From positions 186,001 to 250,000 of the forward strand of contig CAMHSB010000001.1 in the NCBI GenBank assembly GCA_946187695.1: a stretch of 64,000 nucleotides of DNA. Reading direction: 5' to 3'. The notes below the pieces were generated by a model. It searched no databases and was not told the origin of the DNA. It saw nothing but the letters and a program-made list of their open reading frames with translations. The stretch's first letter is position 1, and each line of letters begins with the position of its first letter. Positions 21,801-28,900 of the stretch are shown piece after piece. Source of the DNA: an uncultured Bacteroidales bacterium (GTDB lineage Bacteria; Bacteroidota; Bacteroidia; Bacteroidales; Paludibacteraceae). A program made the translations under genes and the position numbers.

Positions 21801-22551
21801 ACTCGATAACCTCGAGGAGACAACGGCTTATATCTTCTACCTGCGCAATAACTGCGAAGTAGAGAATAGCAAGCTTGTTTCGGTTGCCTTCACGACGATT
21901 GAGAATGTACAGTCGATTCCGTACTCGACCCAATTCGCGGATGCAAGCGGTTGGAAGATGGCTAATAGCGAAAACGCTTGGGTTATCAACAATAACCGAC
22001 TCTTCATCTCGAACGATGGTGTTGACTACGCTTACGATGAGTCCGAAACTTCTGTATCGTTTGCTACCAAGCTCTTCGACTTCGACTCGACTACGGTTTA
22101 TACCGTATCGTACGAGTGGATGTGCGAAGGTGAGTGGAATGATGAGGATGGTGCACTGGACTACCTCCGTGTTGCTCTTGTTCCTGCAGCTGTTGAGCTG
22201 ACTGCCGGTGTTCAACCGGAAGGTCTGACTGAAGCACTGCTGCCTGCAGGCTGGATAGCATTGGATGGCGATAGCGCTTTGACCCGTCATGCTACATGGC
22301 AGACAGTTGCTGCTGAGGTTACTGTTGCGGCTGGTCAGTATCGTCTCGCCTTCATCTGGATCAACGATGAAAGTGGTGCCGATGGTGATCCCGCAGCAAT
22401 CCGCAACCTCAGTATCGCCAAGGGTACCATCACCGGTATCGAATCGGGTGCAGGCTTCGGCTCGAAGGCGGTTAAGTTCATCAAGAACAACCAAGTTTAC
22501 ATCCTTGTTAACGGTAACATCTACGATGCTATCGGTCGCAAGATAAAGTAA
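12898..22551 (+). CDS. Giant secreted FN3-repeat protein with four copies of a beta-sandwich module (3217 aa)
   Basis: Signal peptide MKKLLLLMTLFCVMFSTVKA. ATG at 12898 is preferred over the in-frame GTG at 12892 because it gives a standard n-region. About 13 FN3 domains are recognisable. Nearly all open with Cys-x-x-Pro and carry a second Cys late in the domain (V-x-A-x-C), so each could hold one disulfide. Interspersed are jelly-roll 'anchor' modules and four copies of a ~170-residue beta-sandwich at about residues 20-200, 1135-1300, 2030-2195 and 2741-2905. These copies share T-N-x-Y-V/L-P, SQF(I/V)VPA, (L)LIGFKQTV and QRNFLPKM. The first copy is the most diverged. The C-terminus (about 3179-3217) ends in the compact tail KAVKFIKNNQVYILVNG, then IGRKIK. 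It is probably exported by T9SS and acts as an adhesin or matrix protein; the ligand is unknown. It sits between its own promoter and terminator. Confidence 0.8.
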   Translation: MKKLLLLMTLFCVMFSTVKATEVEIGDPDNAGTNTYLPCYTLYNYGWTQQIYTAEEIGQAGTINSLTLWLYHTAGASATPLTIKIYMMAVSKESFESTTDWVAMTESDLVYSGTLTVTHGSPAQEYTFELDAPFAYNGTDNLLIAFANNTGSYKSYLTGLVYDGEANSAMYIYQDSQAYDISNPGTAKGRLAKKNVIMLDMTTSGGGPTCDKPESVEANDVTANSATINWIGTAAAYNLQYKGASDEDWTLVKNLSGTSYALSNLASNTAYQVQVQAICGENTSAWKSVSFRTLIALPYAEHFDGTSAPNGWTNTAGLLQPDGSVTLSGTTGWSFGTKNDIFDSHAYVNIWSTNVYRWLISPAIPIPAMEENDPGFQLSFQIALTKWSSATEVDKTQQQDDRFIVLVSNDNGANWTILREWNNTGSAYVYNDIAVTGEEVAPIDLSAYAGQTILLAFYGESTASGGDNAFHLDDVIVEKIPTCLKPTGLHALDAQATSTTLPVAWTANSGETAWRLQYKPTADAQAEWITLDIAANPYTITGLNAFAEYEIRVAAVCTEEDFTDYGKSIRAKTAAVVPFLQTFDTTAMPGEWKRYEALLENVQQSGAELEATQDGWKVGAQNGVFNNEHLYLNIKDSTDYWLVSPVIEMQEGYQLTFDLALTTTNGAAVTAGEQNDDKFIVFISTDGGANWIELNKWDNAGAGTSFDQINTEGQTVKFELNDFAGQSIMLAFYGESTEANGDNNLHISNVAIDLIPACERPLSITFGTITGTTAQVTWDADGDGLWEYGYKANPAASFEPVDADYTYSTSNKFADLSELAETTDYIFFVRRACGETEKSEPLMKAFKTLQTPASLPYDGDFEEANGWLLVNGEAEIVNKWAWGTATAKTGTHALYISNDNGLTNAYTFGSYSEGYAPAMVYATKTFYFGETGMYSFSFDWKCQGAGSTDYMRVALAPISVDPEAATTVPTGFSGTALPEGWIALDGGSKLNLSSDWQNQLAEINIENVGNYKVIIAWRNDNSSGTNPPAAIDNFKISRIICTRPTGLTVSDITSSGASFAWDEESDGMTWVYAIAPDTVAEPADEAFLPVEQNSITLDELNYNTSYVFYLRKNCEADGFSQSRTIAFKTLNPYLVVINEHATSTNLYVPFYSYYVDQANQSQFVVPADSLLRMEWDTITQISFYTSSTTYATADWGDALFEVYMAEAPSASISAFANWDDLTKVKNAASLALVDQVMTITLDQPYVYQGGHLLIGFKQTVAGDDFSLSWYGKSLTGAAMSAYGTSGTQTQRNFLPRVAFDIIPGDAPACAKPGNLVAIDSTATTTSIELDWIPAGLENYWFVQYKKSADAEWSYAADSVKAHPFVLTGLEPSLDYDVRVAAWCNLEDSTASDYCAVVSFRTRCVSVTSLDEDFDGIEGSTSSHVLPICWQSINTTTYSSYAYYPTVYKGASSANTPDNYLRFYSYYYPSSSTDYDPQDQYAILPEIENISGLRLKLNARKYSASYDATFYVGIMTDPEDTATFVPIDTLAPVAAEYEQFIVPFDSYLGAGKYIAIKMKHAEITTTSSYRSVYIDDVVVEPIPSCLEPKDLMVVDTTITINSAVFKWTVQGSETEWIFQYKKHADEEWTTVPALRADSFLLTGLESTAVYDARVAAKCSESENSSYTDVISFATQCEPWSIAENGEYVEGFEAYEGVAYNANGVTPLCWETGGTSTYADPHVVAKGQYAYVHDGNQALNFCASSSSYQYAVLPEFVEPLNTLQISFWTQMESTSNGTLYLGYFDAESNFHQLTAYENAGSMANYESMLDTVPAEAVRLAFVWNHSGTSYYSCCIDDVKVSFIPSCLKPNTVSVDSVSAHLAKISWKAGEEGQTAWQIAYDTIASSQPDTLANVIDVTDSVYVANGLLAEKMYYAYVRTNCGGVYSAWTNAVSFTTSVACPAPTALTAELTMGNGTVATLKWKAGREETAWILEYSLNADMTDSIAIEVADTMYNFEGLTPETTYYARVKADCGDIDGKSLYSDVISFKPTNALSLTICDSTATNEYVPVYGFYVDNYSMSQFIVPADSLASMQWGSIDGLTFYASTSSVAWNNAKFEVYVAEVPSTTISAFADWASLEKVMNEAHLQITNGKMVVAFDAPYIYQGGNLLIGIKQTVYGSYTRAYWYGVDATGASYGGYLSKSGTTPTASQRNFLPKMTISYLAGSAPECMFVSGLQVTATTANSATIGWTAEEGQDAWQLVYSTNAEFDPNEATPVEAASNPYVLGGLTPETSYTVYVRANCGEDGFSAWSKALTFTTASSCQMPDDLEASDIMPNSAVISWNTYGQTGFNLRYSADAQNWTVIENAEMPCTITGLTAATKYYVQVQVTCGDLTQWSQYITVKTECEPWSIALKGNYVEGFESYTGATYSAAGVAPDCWDVAADATVKPHVIGSGSYYYKHDGTKALTFYGNGNCFAALPEFEEALNRLQISFWMQTESASNGVLTLGYITAADEGDFATFHPIVDYDRSYGAMTQHETMLDTLPAQAYRLAFRWNYSGQYSCCIDDIIVSFLPTCFKPTGLTASDVFARSAKLNWTAAEGQNAWEIALDTIAAFNPDTLQSIITVAENPFTLTNLLPSHTYYVYVRANCGETDGVSVWTAKQSFRTTVACPAPTGLAAELTPGNGSIATLTWNAGEAQAWQVEYSLNSDMSDSIAIFVTEPVANLTGLTAEATYYARVKADCGELDGQSVYSATISFVPTNIYSIVVNDGTQTNNYVPIHGSYVDEGNTASQFIVPAESLQEILWDSITELTFYASQASVDWGAAEFEVYMTTAEDAALAALNDWDNLTQVMVAGNLSIVDNKMVVTLSEPFQYTGDNLLIGFKQTVAGEWKAATWYGKNTTGASIGGYGTGNNMTQRNFLPKMTIAYVPGQAPSCMWATHLEVSEITAVGATFAWDSIEGANWEYAVVLAESNEAPTQFAPAANPLVLDNLEETTAYIFYLRNNCEVENSKLVSVAFTTIENVQSIPYSTQFADASGWKMANSENAWVINNNRLFISNDGVDYAYDESETSVSFATKLFDFDSTTVYTVSYEWMCEGEWNDEDGALDYLRVALVPAAVELTAGVQPEGLTEALLPAGWIALDGDSALTRHATWQTVAAEVTVAAGQYRLAFIWINDESGADGDPAAIRNLSIAKGTITGIESGAGFGSKAVKFIKNNQVYILVNGNIYDAIGRKIK

Positions 22552-22585
22552 ATTACGACATCGGCCATTAATGACCGATCTAACG

Positions 22586-22612
22586 AAAAAGGCTGCTTCG
22601 GCGGCCTTTTTT
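22586..22612 (+). terminator. Rho-independent terminator after the 3217-aa gene
   Basis: An AAAAAGGCTGC / GCGGCCTTTTT stem with one T-G wobble, a TTCG tetraloop and a T-run. A near-palindrome at 22561-22578 (TCGG, CATTAATG, CCGA) lies just upstream. Confidence 0.9.
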
Positions 22613-22663
22613 GTTGCCTTTATGTGACAAAAAGAAAAAAAATCGCTAAAAAAGTAACAAATA

Positions 22664-22695
22664 TTTGCATAATTTAGTTTTTTTTTGTAATTTTG
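22664..22695 (+). promoter_or_regulatory. Promoter of the barrel/OmpA/adhesin operon
   Basis: TTTG at 22664-22667, a 20-nt spacer, and TAATTTTG at 22688-22695 followed by CCGCC. It is the only clear promoter upstream of the four genes that end at 32565. Confidence 0.75.
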
Positions 22696-22730
22696 CCGCC
22701 CAATTGTTATTTTAAGGTAACAAATAGTCT

Positions 22731-23690
22731 GTGAAGAGGTATATACTCATAGTAAGTATGGTAGCGTACTGCACGCTCGCAAGTGCGTTCACTCGTCTCA
22801 CTCCGGAGACCTACCATTTCGTATCTTTGCACGTCGATGCGGGCTATTCCGCATTGCTGCATACGATCGAGGGACGCCCCGCGTCGCCCGGTATGAACAG
22901 CAACCTCGGTGTGGACTACCGGCTTTTCCATAATAATTTTCTTTTCTCTATCGGTGCAGAGGGTATGTACCAGCTGAGTGCCAACCGAATGGAAGACCTG
23001 GATGTATCGATTCCGATGATCGATACCGAGGGCGATTTGTTCAGTATGCACGTGCAGGTCGATAAGGCTCGCGATTTGGCGCATATGGTCAACCTCAACG
23101 TGCCTCTCCTGGTTGGTGGAGAGTGGAAACGCTTCTATTTTATGGTCGGTCCGAAACTGTCGCTTAACTTGTACGGCGTAACGTCCTCCAAGGCGGAGAT
23201 CACGACTTACGGTGAGTACGAGCGCTACTACGATGATTTCTATAACATGCCGAACCACCAGTTCCAGTCGGACCAGAAGATGAGCAGCGCTGTCTTGCCC
23301 ATGAAATGGAACTTCAACATCTTGGCGCACCTGGAGATAGGTGGTCGTATCGGCCATATGTTCAAGCACAAACAGTTCCGCCTCAACCCCGATAAGGTGC
23401 GTATGTACCTGGCGGGATACGTGGATTTCGGACTGCTCAATCTCCATAACGGAGCGGACGGCGAGCCGATCTTTGACTACCACGAGACCGAGGATCAGGG
23501 CGTGCAGTTCTATATCCAACCGCTGCTCCGCAGTAATCTGGCATCCGGACAGACCTTCCGCAACCTCAACGCGGGTATTAAATTTACTGTAGCATTTGAG
23601 ATGCCGAAACGCGGCAAATCCTATATTTACGACTCTAACAAAGTGGGCCGCAACTATCGTATAAGGGGCGGTAACCAAGGACTTAAATAA
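22731..23690 (+). CDS. Outer-membrane beta-barrel protein, uncharacterised (319 aa)
   Basis: I do not recognise a named family. Residues 1-19 form a signal peptide (MKRYILIVSMVAYCTLASA). The rest alternates polar and aromatic/aliphatic residues in short strands ending in Phe or Tyr, as in small outer-membrane barrels of the Bacteroidota: for example YHFVSLHVDAGYSALL, FLFSIGAEGMYQLS, FYFMVGPKLSLNLYG and NAGIKFTVAFEM. The GTG start at 22731 gives the full signal peptide; the next ATG at 22749 would cut it. The gene is first in a probable operon, 7 bp ahead of an OmpA-family gene and two secreted cargo genes. By analogy with barrel-plus-cargo pairs such as PorP/SprF with SprB, it could help display the cargo, but the PorP/SprF YNPA-type signature is not seen, so this is inference only. 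Confidence 0.65.
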   Translation: MKRYILIVSMVAYCTLASAFTRLTPETYHFVSLHVDAGYSALLHTIEGRPASPGMNSNLGVDYRLFHNNFLFSIGAEGMYQLSANRMEDLDVSIPMIDTEGDLFSMHVQVDKARDLAHMVNLNVPLLVGGEWKRFYFMVGPKLSLNLYGVTSSKAEITTYGEYERYYDDFYNMPNHQFQSDQKMSSAVLPMKWNFNILAHLEIGGRIGHMFKHKQFRLNPDKVRMYLAGYVDFGLLNLHNGADGEPIFDYHETEDQGVQFYIQPLLRSNLASGQTFRNLNAGIKFTVAFEMPKRGKSYIYDSNKVGRNYRIRGGNQGLK

Positions 23691-23697
23691 CAAGCTC

Positions 23698-25944
23698 ATG
23701 AAACAAATCATCTACATACTGCTGATGGCAATGGGTATGGCTACCGTCGCTCCGATGGTATCCGTGGTAGATAACCGTATTGCGGCTGTTTATGCCGTAG
23801 ATGCGAAAGCGAAGGCAAAGGCACAACGCGAGAAAGAGAAAGCCAAACAGGCGAAGGAGCGCGAGAAGGCCAAAGCCAAAGCGGCCAAAGAGCGTGAGAA
23901 AGCGGCTGCTCAGAAGAAGAAAGAGCAGGCAAAGGCTGCTGCTCAAAAGCAGAAAGCACGCGAGAAAGCCAAAGCTCAGCAAGCCAAAGCGAAGGCGAAG
24001 TCTTCCTCCAACAAGCAGGTGGCTTCGAAGAAGGCGGCTGCTCCGAAATCGCAACCGAATTTAACGGCTGCGGAGGAGAAAGCGCAGTACATGGAGCAAG
24101 TCGCAGCTATCGATAAGGCAAATGCCAAAGCGATCGCTTACAACGAGCGCGACATCGCGCACCGTCTGGGTGTTTGGGGCTTGATCGGTTACTCGAACCT
24201 CTTCACTTCCGGTATCCAGTACCAACCTAAAACCGCTCCGGAGACCACACTCGGCTTCCAGAACAAGGACAAAGGTTTTGTAGGTGGCGGTCTCGGTCTG
24301 GGTTACCAGATGCGCTATAAGCAGATGATCATGACCGTCGGTGCGGAGTTCACGTTCTACAACTCCGTCATGGGTATCCGTAACAACGAAGAGGGCGCCG
24401 TCCTCCGTCATTACGGCATGGAGCCGTACCCGCAGACCATGATCTATTCCTATGATTTCCGCGAGATGCAGGATAAGATCATCGGAGGTTTCGTGCAATT
24501 GCCGATTATGTTCGGTATGGAGCATAAGAATATTCCGCTCTTCTGGCAAGCCGGTCTCAAAGTGGGTATCGGTGTGCTGGGTCAATCGACAATTAGCGGT
24601 ATCTATACCACTACCATCGAGGATAAGGAGCTCATCAACGGCCTGACCGATATGTTTAACCACTCACTTGTGACCGATGCGGAGATTGTCAAAGCGAACA
24701 CGAAAGTGAACTTCGGTCTCAATCTCGCCGCTACGGCGGAAATCGGTGTGAACCTCGACCAGTGGGTGAAAGCCAGCCCGCGTCTGCGTGCGTCCTTGTT
24801 CGTGGACTACGGCTTCCTCAATGCCCTCAGCTACACGCCGGCAGCTGTTTCTACGCCTGCAGCAGAGACCGATATCCCGGTCAAACTCCTGGATAATGTG
24901 GATCCGTTGGCCTTCACGACGCATTCGGCTTTGGCTACTTCGTCGGCTGCTGGTGCGAAAGTGAACCCCTTCCTTGTAGGGGCGAAGTTTGCCGTTTGGC
25001 TCGATCTGCCGCGCCGACCGAAAGCCACGCAGGATTATCCGAAGGCGCCGACGCCGCGTATGGGCGTTTATATGTATGATGAGAATAGTGCTTTGGCGCT
25101 GGGTGGTGTGGCTGTCGAGATCGTCAATACCGAGACCGGCAAGACCATGCAGAAGAATACCAACCGTCAGGGTCTGTTGCAAGGCCGCTTCACCCCGGGT
25201 ACCTATCGTATCTCGGCTACCAAGAACGGTTATTATCCTTCGGATACCGTGCTTAAGACCGTGGAGGTATTTGATTTCGATACCCTCCGTCTGCCGCTCG
25301 AGCGCATCCCGGCGCCGATCATCTACACGCTCTGTATGAATATCTACGACGTGGAGACCCAGCAGCCGATTGAGGCAACCGTTCGTCTGACTTCGACCAA
25401 GGATTCGGTAGCGCTCTATACCGCGCAGTCTGCGGATGACGGCTTCATTGAGACCCCGCTCACCGAGGGTGATTATATCGCCCATTTGAACGCACAAGGC
25501 TACATGCCGAAGGATGACACGCTCCACTTTGTACGCGACACCTTCGACCTCTATATGCAGCATATCAAAGAGGGTATAAAAGTGAAGATCGAGAACCTCT
25601 TCTTCGCTACCAACAAGACGGTCATCCTGCCGCAGTCTGAGCAGTCGATGTCCGACTTGGCGAACTTCCTCTTGGAGAACCAGACCGTCAAGATTCATAT
25701 CGTCGGTCACACCGATGCAGTCGGTACGGACGAGGCGAACCAGATCCTGTCCGAGGGCCGTGCGAACTCGGTACTTAATGACCTTGTCAAGCGTGGTGTA
25801 GCTGCAGAGCGTATGACCGCCGAAGGTAAGGGTGAGAAAGAACCGGTGGCTGATAACGATACCGATGAGGGACGTCAGCTCAACCGTCGTGTAGAATTTA
25901 CCATCACCGACGTAGGTGACGAAGACATCCAGCAAATTTATTAA
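23698..25944 (+). CDS. OmpA-family protein with Lys/Ala coiled coil, barrel and carboxypeptidase-regulatory-like domains (748 aa)
   Basis: Probable outer-membrane protein tied to peptidoglycan. Order: signal peptide (1-~33); a Lys/Ala/Glu-rich stretch of about 80 residues (KAKAKAQREKEKAKQAKE and similar), predicted as an alpha-helical coil; a barrel-like region (about 150-435, LGVWGLIGYSNLFTSG to FLVGAKFAVWLDL); and two Cna-B/carboxypeptidase-regulatory-like repeats (about 455-610) with GGVAVEIVNTETGK, FTPGTYRISATKNGYY and LTEGDYIAHLNAQGY. Then comes an OmpA C-terminal domain (about 625-745) with IHIVGHTDAVG, LSEGRANSVLNDLVKRGV and DTDEGRQLNRRVEFTI, containing the Asp and Arg that bind diaminopimelate in the family. 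The coil placed between the signal peptide and the barrel is unusual. It starts 7 bp after the barrel gene and ends 23 bp before the next, with no terminator between. Confidence 0.8.
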   Translation: MKQIIYILLMAMGMATVAPMVSVVDNRIAAVYAVDAKAKAKAQREKEKAKQAKEREKAKAKAAKEREKAAAQKKKEQAKAAAQKQKAREKAKAQQAKAKAKSSSNKQVASKKAAAPKSQPNLTAAEEKAQYMEQVAAIDKANAKAIAYNERDIAHRLGVWGLIGYSNLFTSGIQYQPKTAPETTLGFQNKDKGFVGGGLGLGYQMRYKQMIMTVGAEFTFYNSVMGIRNNEEGAVLRHYGMEPYPQTMIYSYDFREMQDKIIGGFVQLPIMFGMEHKNIPLFWQAGLKVGIGVLGQSTISGIYTTTIEDKELINGLTDMFNHSLVTDAEIVKANTKVNFGLNLAATAEIGVNLDQWVKASPRLRASLFVDYGFLNALSYTPAAVSTPAAETDIPVKLLDNVDPLAFTTHSALATSSAAGAKVNPFLVGAKFAVWLDLPRRPKATQDYPKAPTPRMGVYMYDENSALALGGVAVEIVNTETGKTMQKNTNRQGLLQGRFTPGTYRISATKNGYYPSDTVLKTVEVFDFDTLRLPLERIPAPIIYTLCMNIYDVETQQPIEATVRLTSTKDSVALYTAQSADDGFIETPLTEGDYIAHLNAQGYMPKDDTLHFVRDTFDLYMQHIKEGIKVKIENLFFATNKTVILPQSEQSMSDLANFLLENQTVKIHIVGHTDAVGTDEANQILSEGRANSVLNDLVKRGVAAERMTAEGKGEKEPVADNDTDEGRQLNRRVEFTITDVGDEDIQQIY

Positions 25945-25963
25945 ATTTGAAATTTGAAATTTG
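25943..25963 (+). repeat. Three tandem copies of AAATTTG between two genes
   Basis: The 7-bp unit AAATTTG is repeated exactly three times (25943-25949, 25950-25956, 25957-25963), starting within the stop codon of the OmpA gene and ending 5 bp before the next ATG. Slippage here would change the spacing of the intercistronic region. Confidence 0.8.
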
Positions 25964-25967
25964 AATT

Positions 25968-28900
25968 ATGAGGAAAATCCTCACATATATATTCCTTCTG
26001 TTCAGCGTCCTGGCTTGGTCGCAGGGTTCTACTGTGGCCACAGCATTGCCGTACGAGTGCAGCTTCGAGGAAACGGATGACTTGACTCCATGGGTATTGA
26101 ACGCGGGAACGCCGACATCGCATGATAAATGGATGTACGGAACGGCTGTGCATAGCGCGGGACGTCGTTCGCTCTATGTATCCGAAGACGGACAGAATCC
26201 CGGTTATACCAAAAAGAAAACCGTTTTGGTATCCTACCTGCGTTATAAATTCCCGTCCTCATCGAGAACGGAGTATTATGACGTCAACTTCGATTGGAAA
26301 GGTATCGGCGACGAGGATCAGTCCTGCGTTTATGTGATGGTTTGTCCGGAAGACGAGTTGAGCAAAAGCAGTAGCGCGTATAACCTCAATGCGCTGCTCA
26401 ATGCCCCGAATGCCGTACTCTCGAATCAGCAGTTGAAGGCATGTCAGACGATGATCTTGGGCGATTCGCTCGCCAAATACCTCAGCGGCGGAACGGCTTG
26501 GCAGAACGTGTCGTTGTCCAAGTCCGTCGGTGTTACTTCCGGTAACTCCTCGAAGAACTTCGTCTTCCTCTTCATCTGGGTTAACCAGAACTCCCAGACC
26601 ACGGATACGATTGGTAATTCGAGTATAGCAATTGATAATTTCCAGATCAACACGAACGCGATCTCGAAGCCGAATAAGGTGCAAGTCTATCCGCACTGCG
26701 AGGACTCTACCTTATTGGTAGCATGGGAGAGCAACCAGCCTGAGTTCGATATCCAATACCGTCAAGTCGGAGATGTCGATTGGGTACGCGGTGTGCAGGG
26801 TATTAACGACTATACCCCGGGCTTCGTGCGTACAAATGGAGACCAGTGTGAATTCTATATTCCGAAGATACTGGAAGGAAGTTACGATATTCGCATTCGC
26901 AGTTCGTACTACGACGACGAAACCAGCAAGACTTACCACTCCAATTATGTCTATGTATCGCAGGTTTTGGTTTACTGTCCGGAGAACCACTGTATCAACT
27001 ATATCGATCTGTATGATGCGGCGAGAGTGACCTGTACCTACGGTATGAACCCGGATGCCTACGACGCAAGCGGTCAGACGCCTTATACGAATGTAGGAGT
27101 GATCGATTTCGGTCCGGATGCGATCGAGAGTCGTCATACGCTGCATGTCGATCCCACGGAGGTCGATCCGCGTACCGACAGTCTCTTGCATACGGTACCC
27201 CCGGGAGCGCTTGCTTCGGTGCGTCTCGGTAACTGGAACTGGCACGGCGAAGCCGAGGCAATTACCTATGATATCCATGTCGATTCGACCAACCAGGGTA
27301 TCTTGATCGTCAAATATGCGGTCGTGCTGGAGAACCCGGGCACCTCGCATACCAGGGATGAGGAGCCGCGTTTCGAACTACAGATTCTGGATCAGTATGA
27401 CCAGCTCATTGATCCGGGATGCGGTCACGCTGTCTTCTCGTATTCGGACGGTGCCGGCGCAGGTTGGCAGAAGACCAAAGGCGATAAGGCCGTTTGGAAA
27501 GATTGGACCACCGTAGGTGTCAACCTCATGCCGTACCACGGACAGGATATCAAGGTGCGCTTCACGACTTACGATTGTAGCCAGAGCGGTCACTACGGAT
27601 ACGCTTACTTCACCGTCGATTGCGCCAACGGACATATCGAGACCGAGAACTGCGGTTTACAGTCCCAGGTGACCTGTATCGCCCCGGCAGGATTCTCGTA
27701 CTATTGGTATAAGAACGATAATTACAATGATCATGCGGATCCCCCGTATGACCAGCAAACGCTTGTTGTGGACGCTACGCGTACCAAATATACCTGCCGC
27801 GTAAGTTTCATTGAGCAACCGGACTGCTATTTCGAGATCAGTACCACCTCCGAGCCGCGTTTCCCGGTTCCGGAATATACGTACGAGCCCGTCTATGACC
27901 AATGTACGAGCGCGCTGCAGTTCACCAATACCTCGCACGTCATGAATAAGTTCGAGGGCTATGAGAACCATACGAGCGAGAAGTGTAACGAGTCGCATTG
28001 GTTCTTCCGTAGTCTGGTAACCGGACGTACGAAAGAGGTGACTACTTGGTCGCCGACCTATCCCTGCCGCGAGTACGGCGATTCGATCGAGGTGACGCTG
28101 ACATCCTATCTCGGTGTGGATAACTCCTGCGACAGTACGATCATTGATACGATCATTACGCCCAATATCGTGCCGCAGAATACGGAGTATCATTATTCTA
28201 CCTGCTCGGAGAGCCCTGTGAAGTTCGACGGCAAGTGGTTCAGTACGGATACGATTTATACAGGGCACTTCTTTAACTTCGCCGGTTGCGACTCGCTCTC
28301 GACGCTCTATCTGCGCGTTTATCCGAAGCCCGAAGATAAGATTATTAAAGACTCCATCTGTTCGGACGATTATGTGCTTATTGACGGCAAGAAGTACAAC
28401 CAATCCTGTGAGAACTTCCTCATCATGCTCAAGACCAAGAACGGTTGCGACAGTGCGTTGTATCTCACTCTGACGGTCAACGAACGGATCCAAGCGGATG
28501 TGCAACCCCTGCCCTTCGCATGTGCGGATGACGAAGTGTTCTTTATCAATTATGATATCCATGCCGGCCAGTACGACAGTCTGCATATCGCCTTCTCCAC
28601 GCCTCAGTTGCGTGACACGACGATCTACGATCCGGATGTGAACAGCATCGCGATTCCGTATCCGGCATCGATCACGCCGGGGCACTATACGGCGACGATC
28701 ACTTTCTACCAGTTCTGTTGCGGCAAGCACATTGAGCAGCGGGCAATAGACGTGCGGTATATGAGTTCGATCGTGGAGCAGAAGTGGAACGATGTGCTCA
28801 CGCTTTTGGCGCCGGCGCATAACGGCGGTTACGAGTTCCTCGATTACCAGTGGTTCAAGAATAACGAGCCGTTGTTGGGCGAGAACCACTCTTACCTCTA

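Noticed and set aside
19843..22494. 883-codon open frame on the minus strand opposite the 3217-aa gene
   Set aside because: No signal peptide, domain or promoter; its residues are an Arg/Thr/Cys/Ile-rich shadow of the repetitive coding strand, where few TTA, CTA or TCA triplets occur in the relevant phase.
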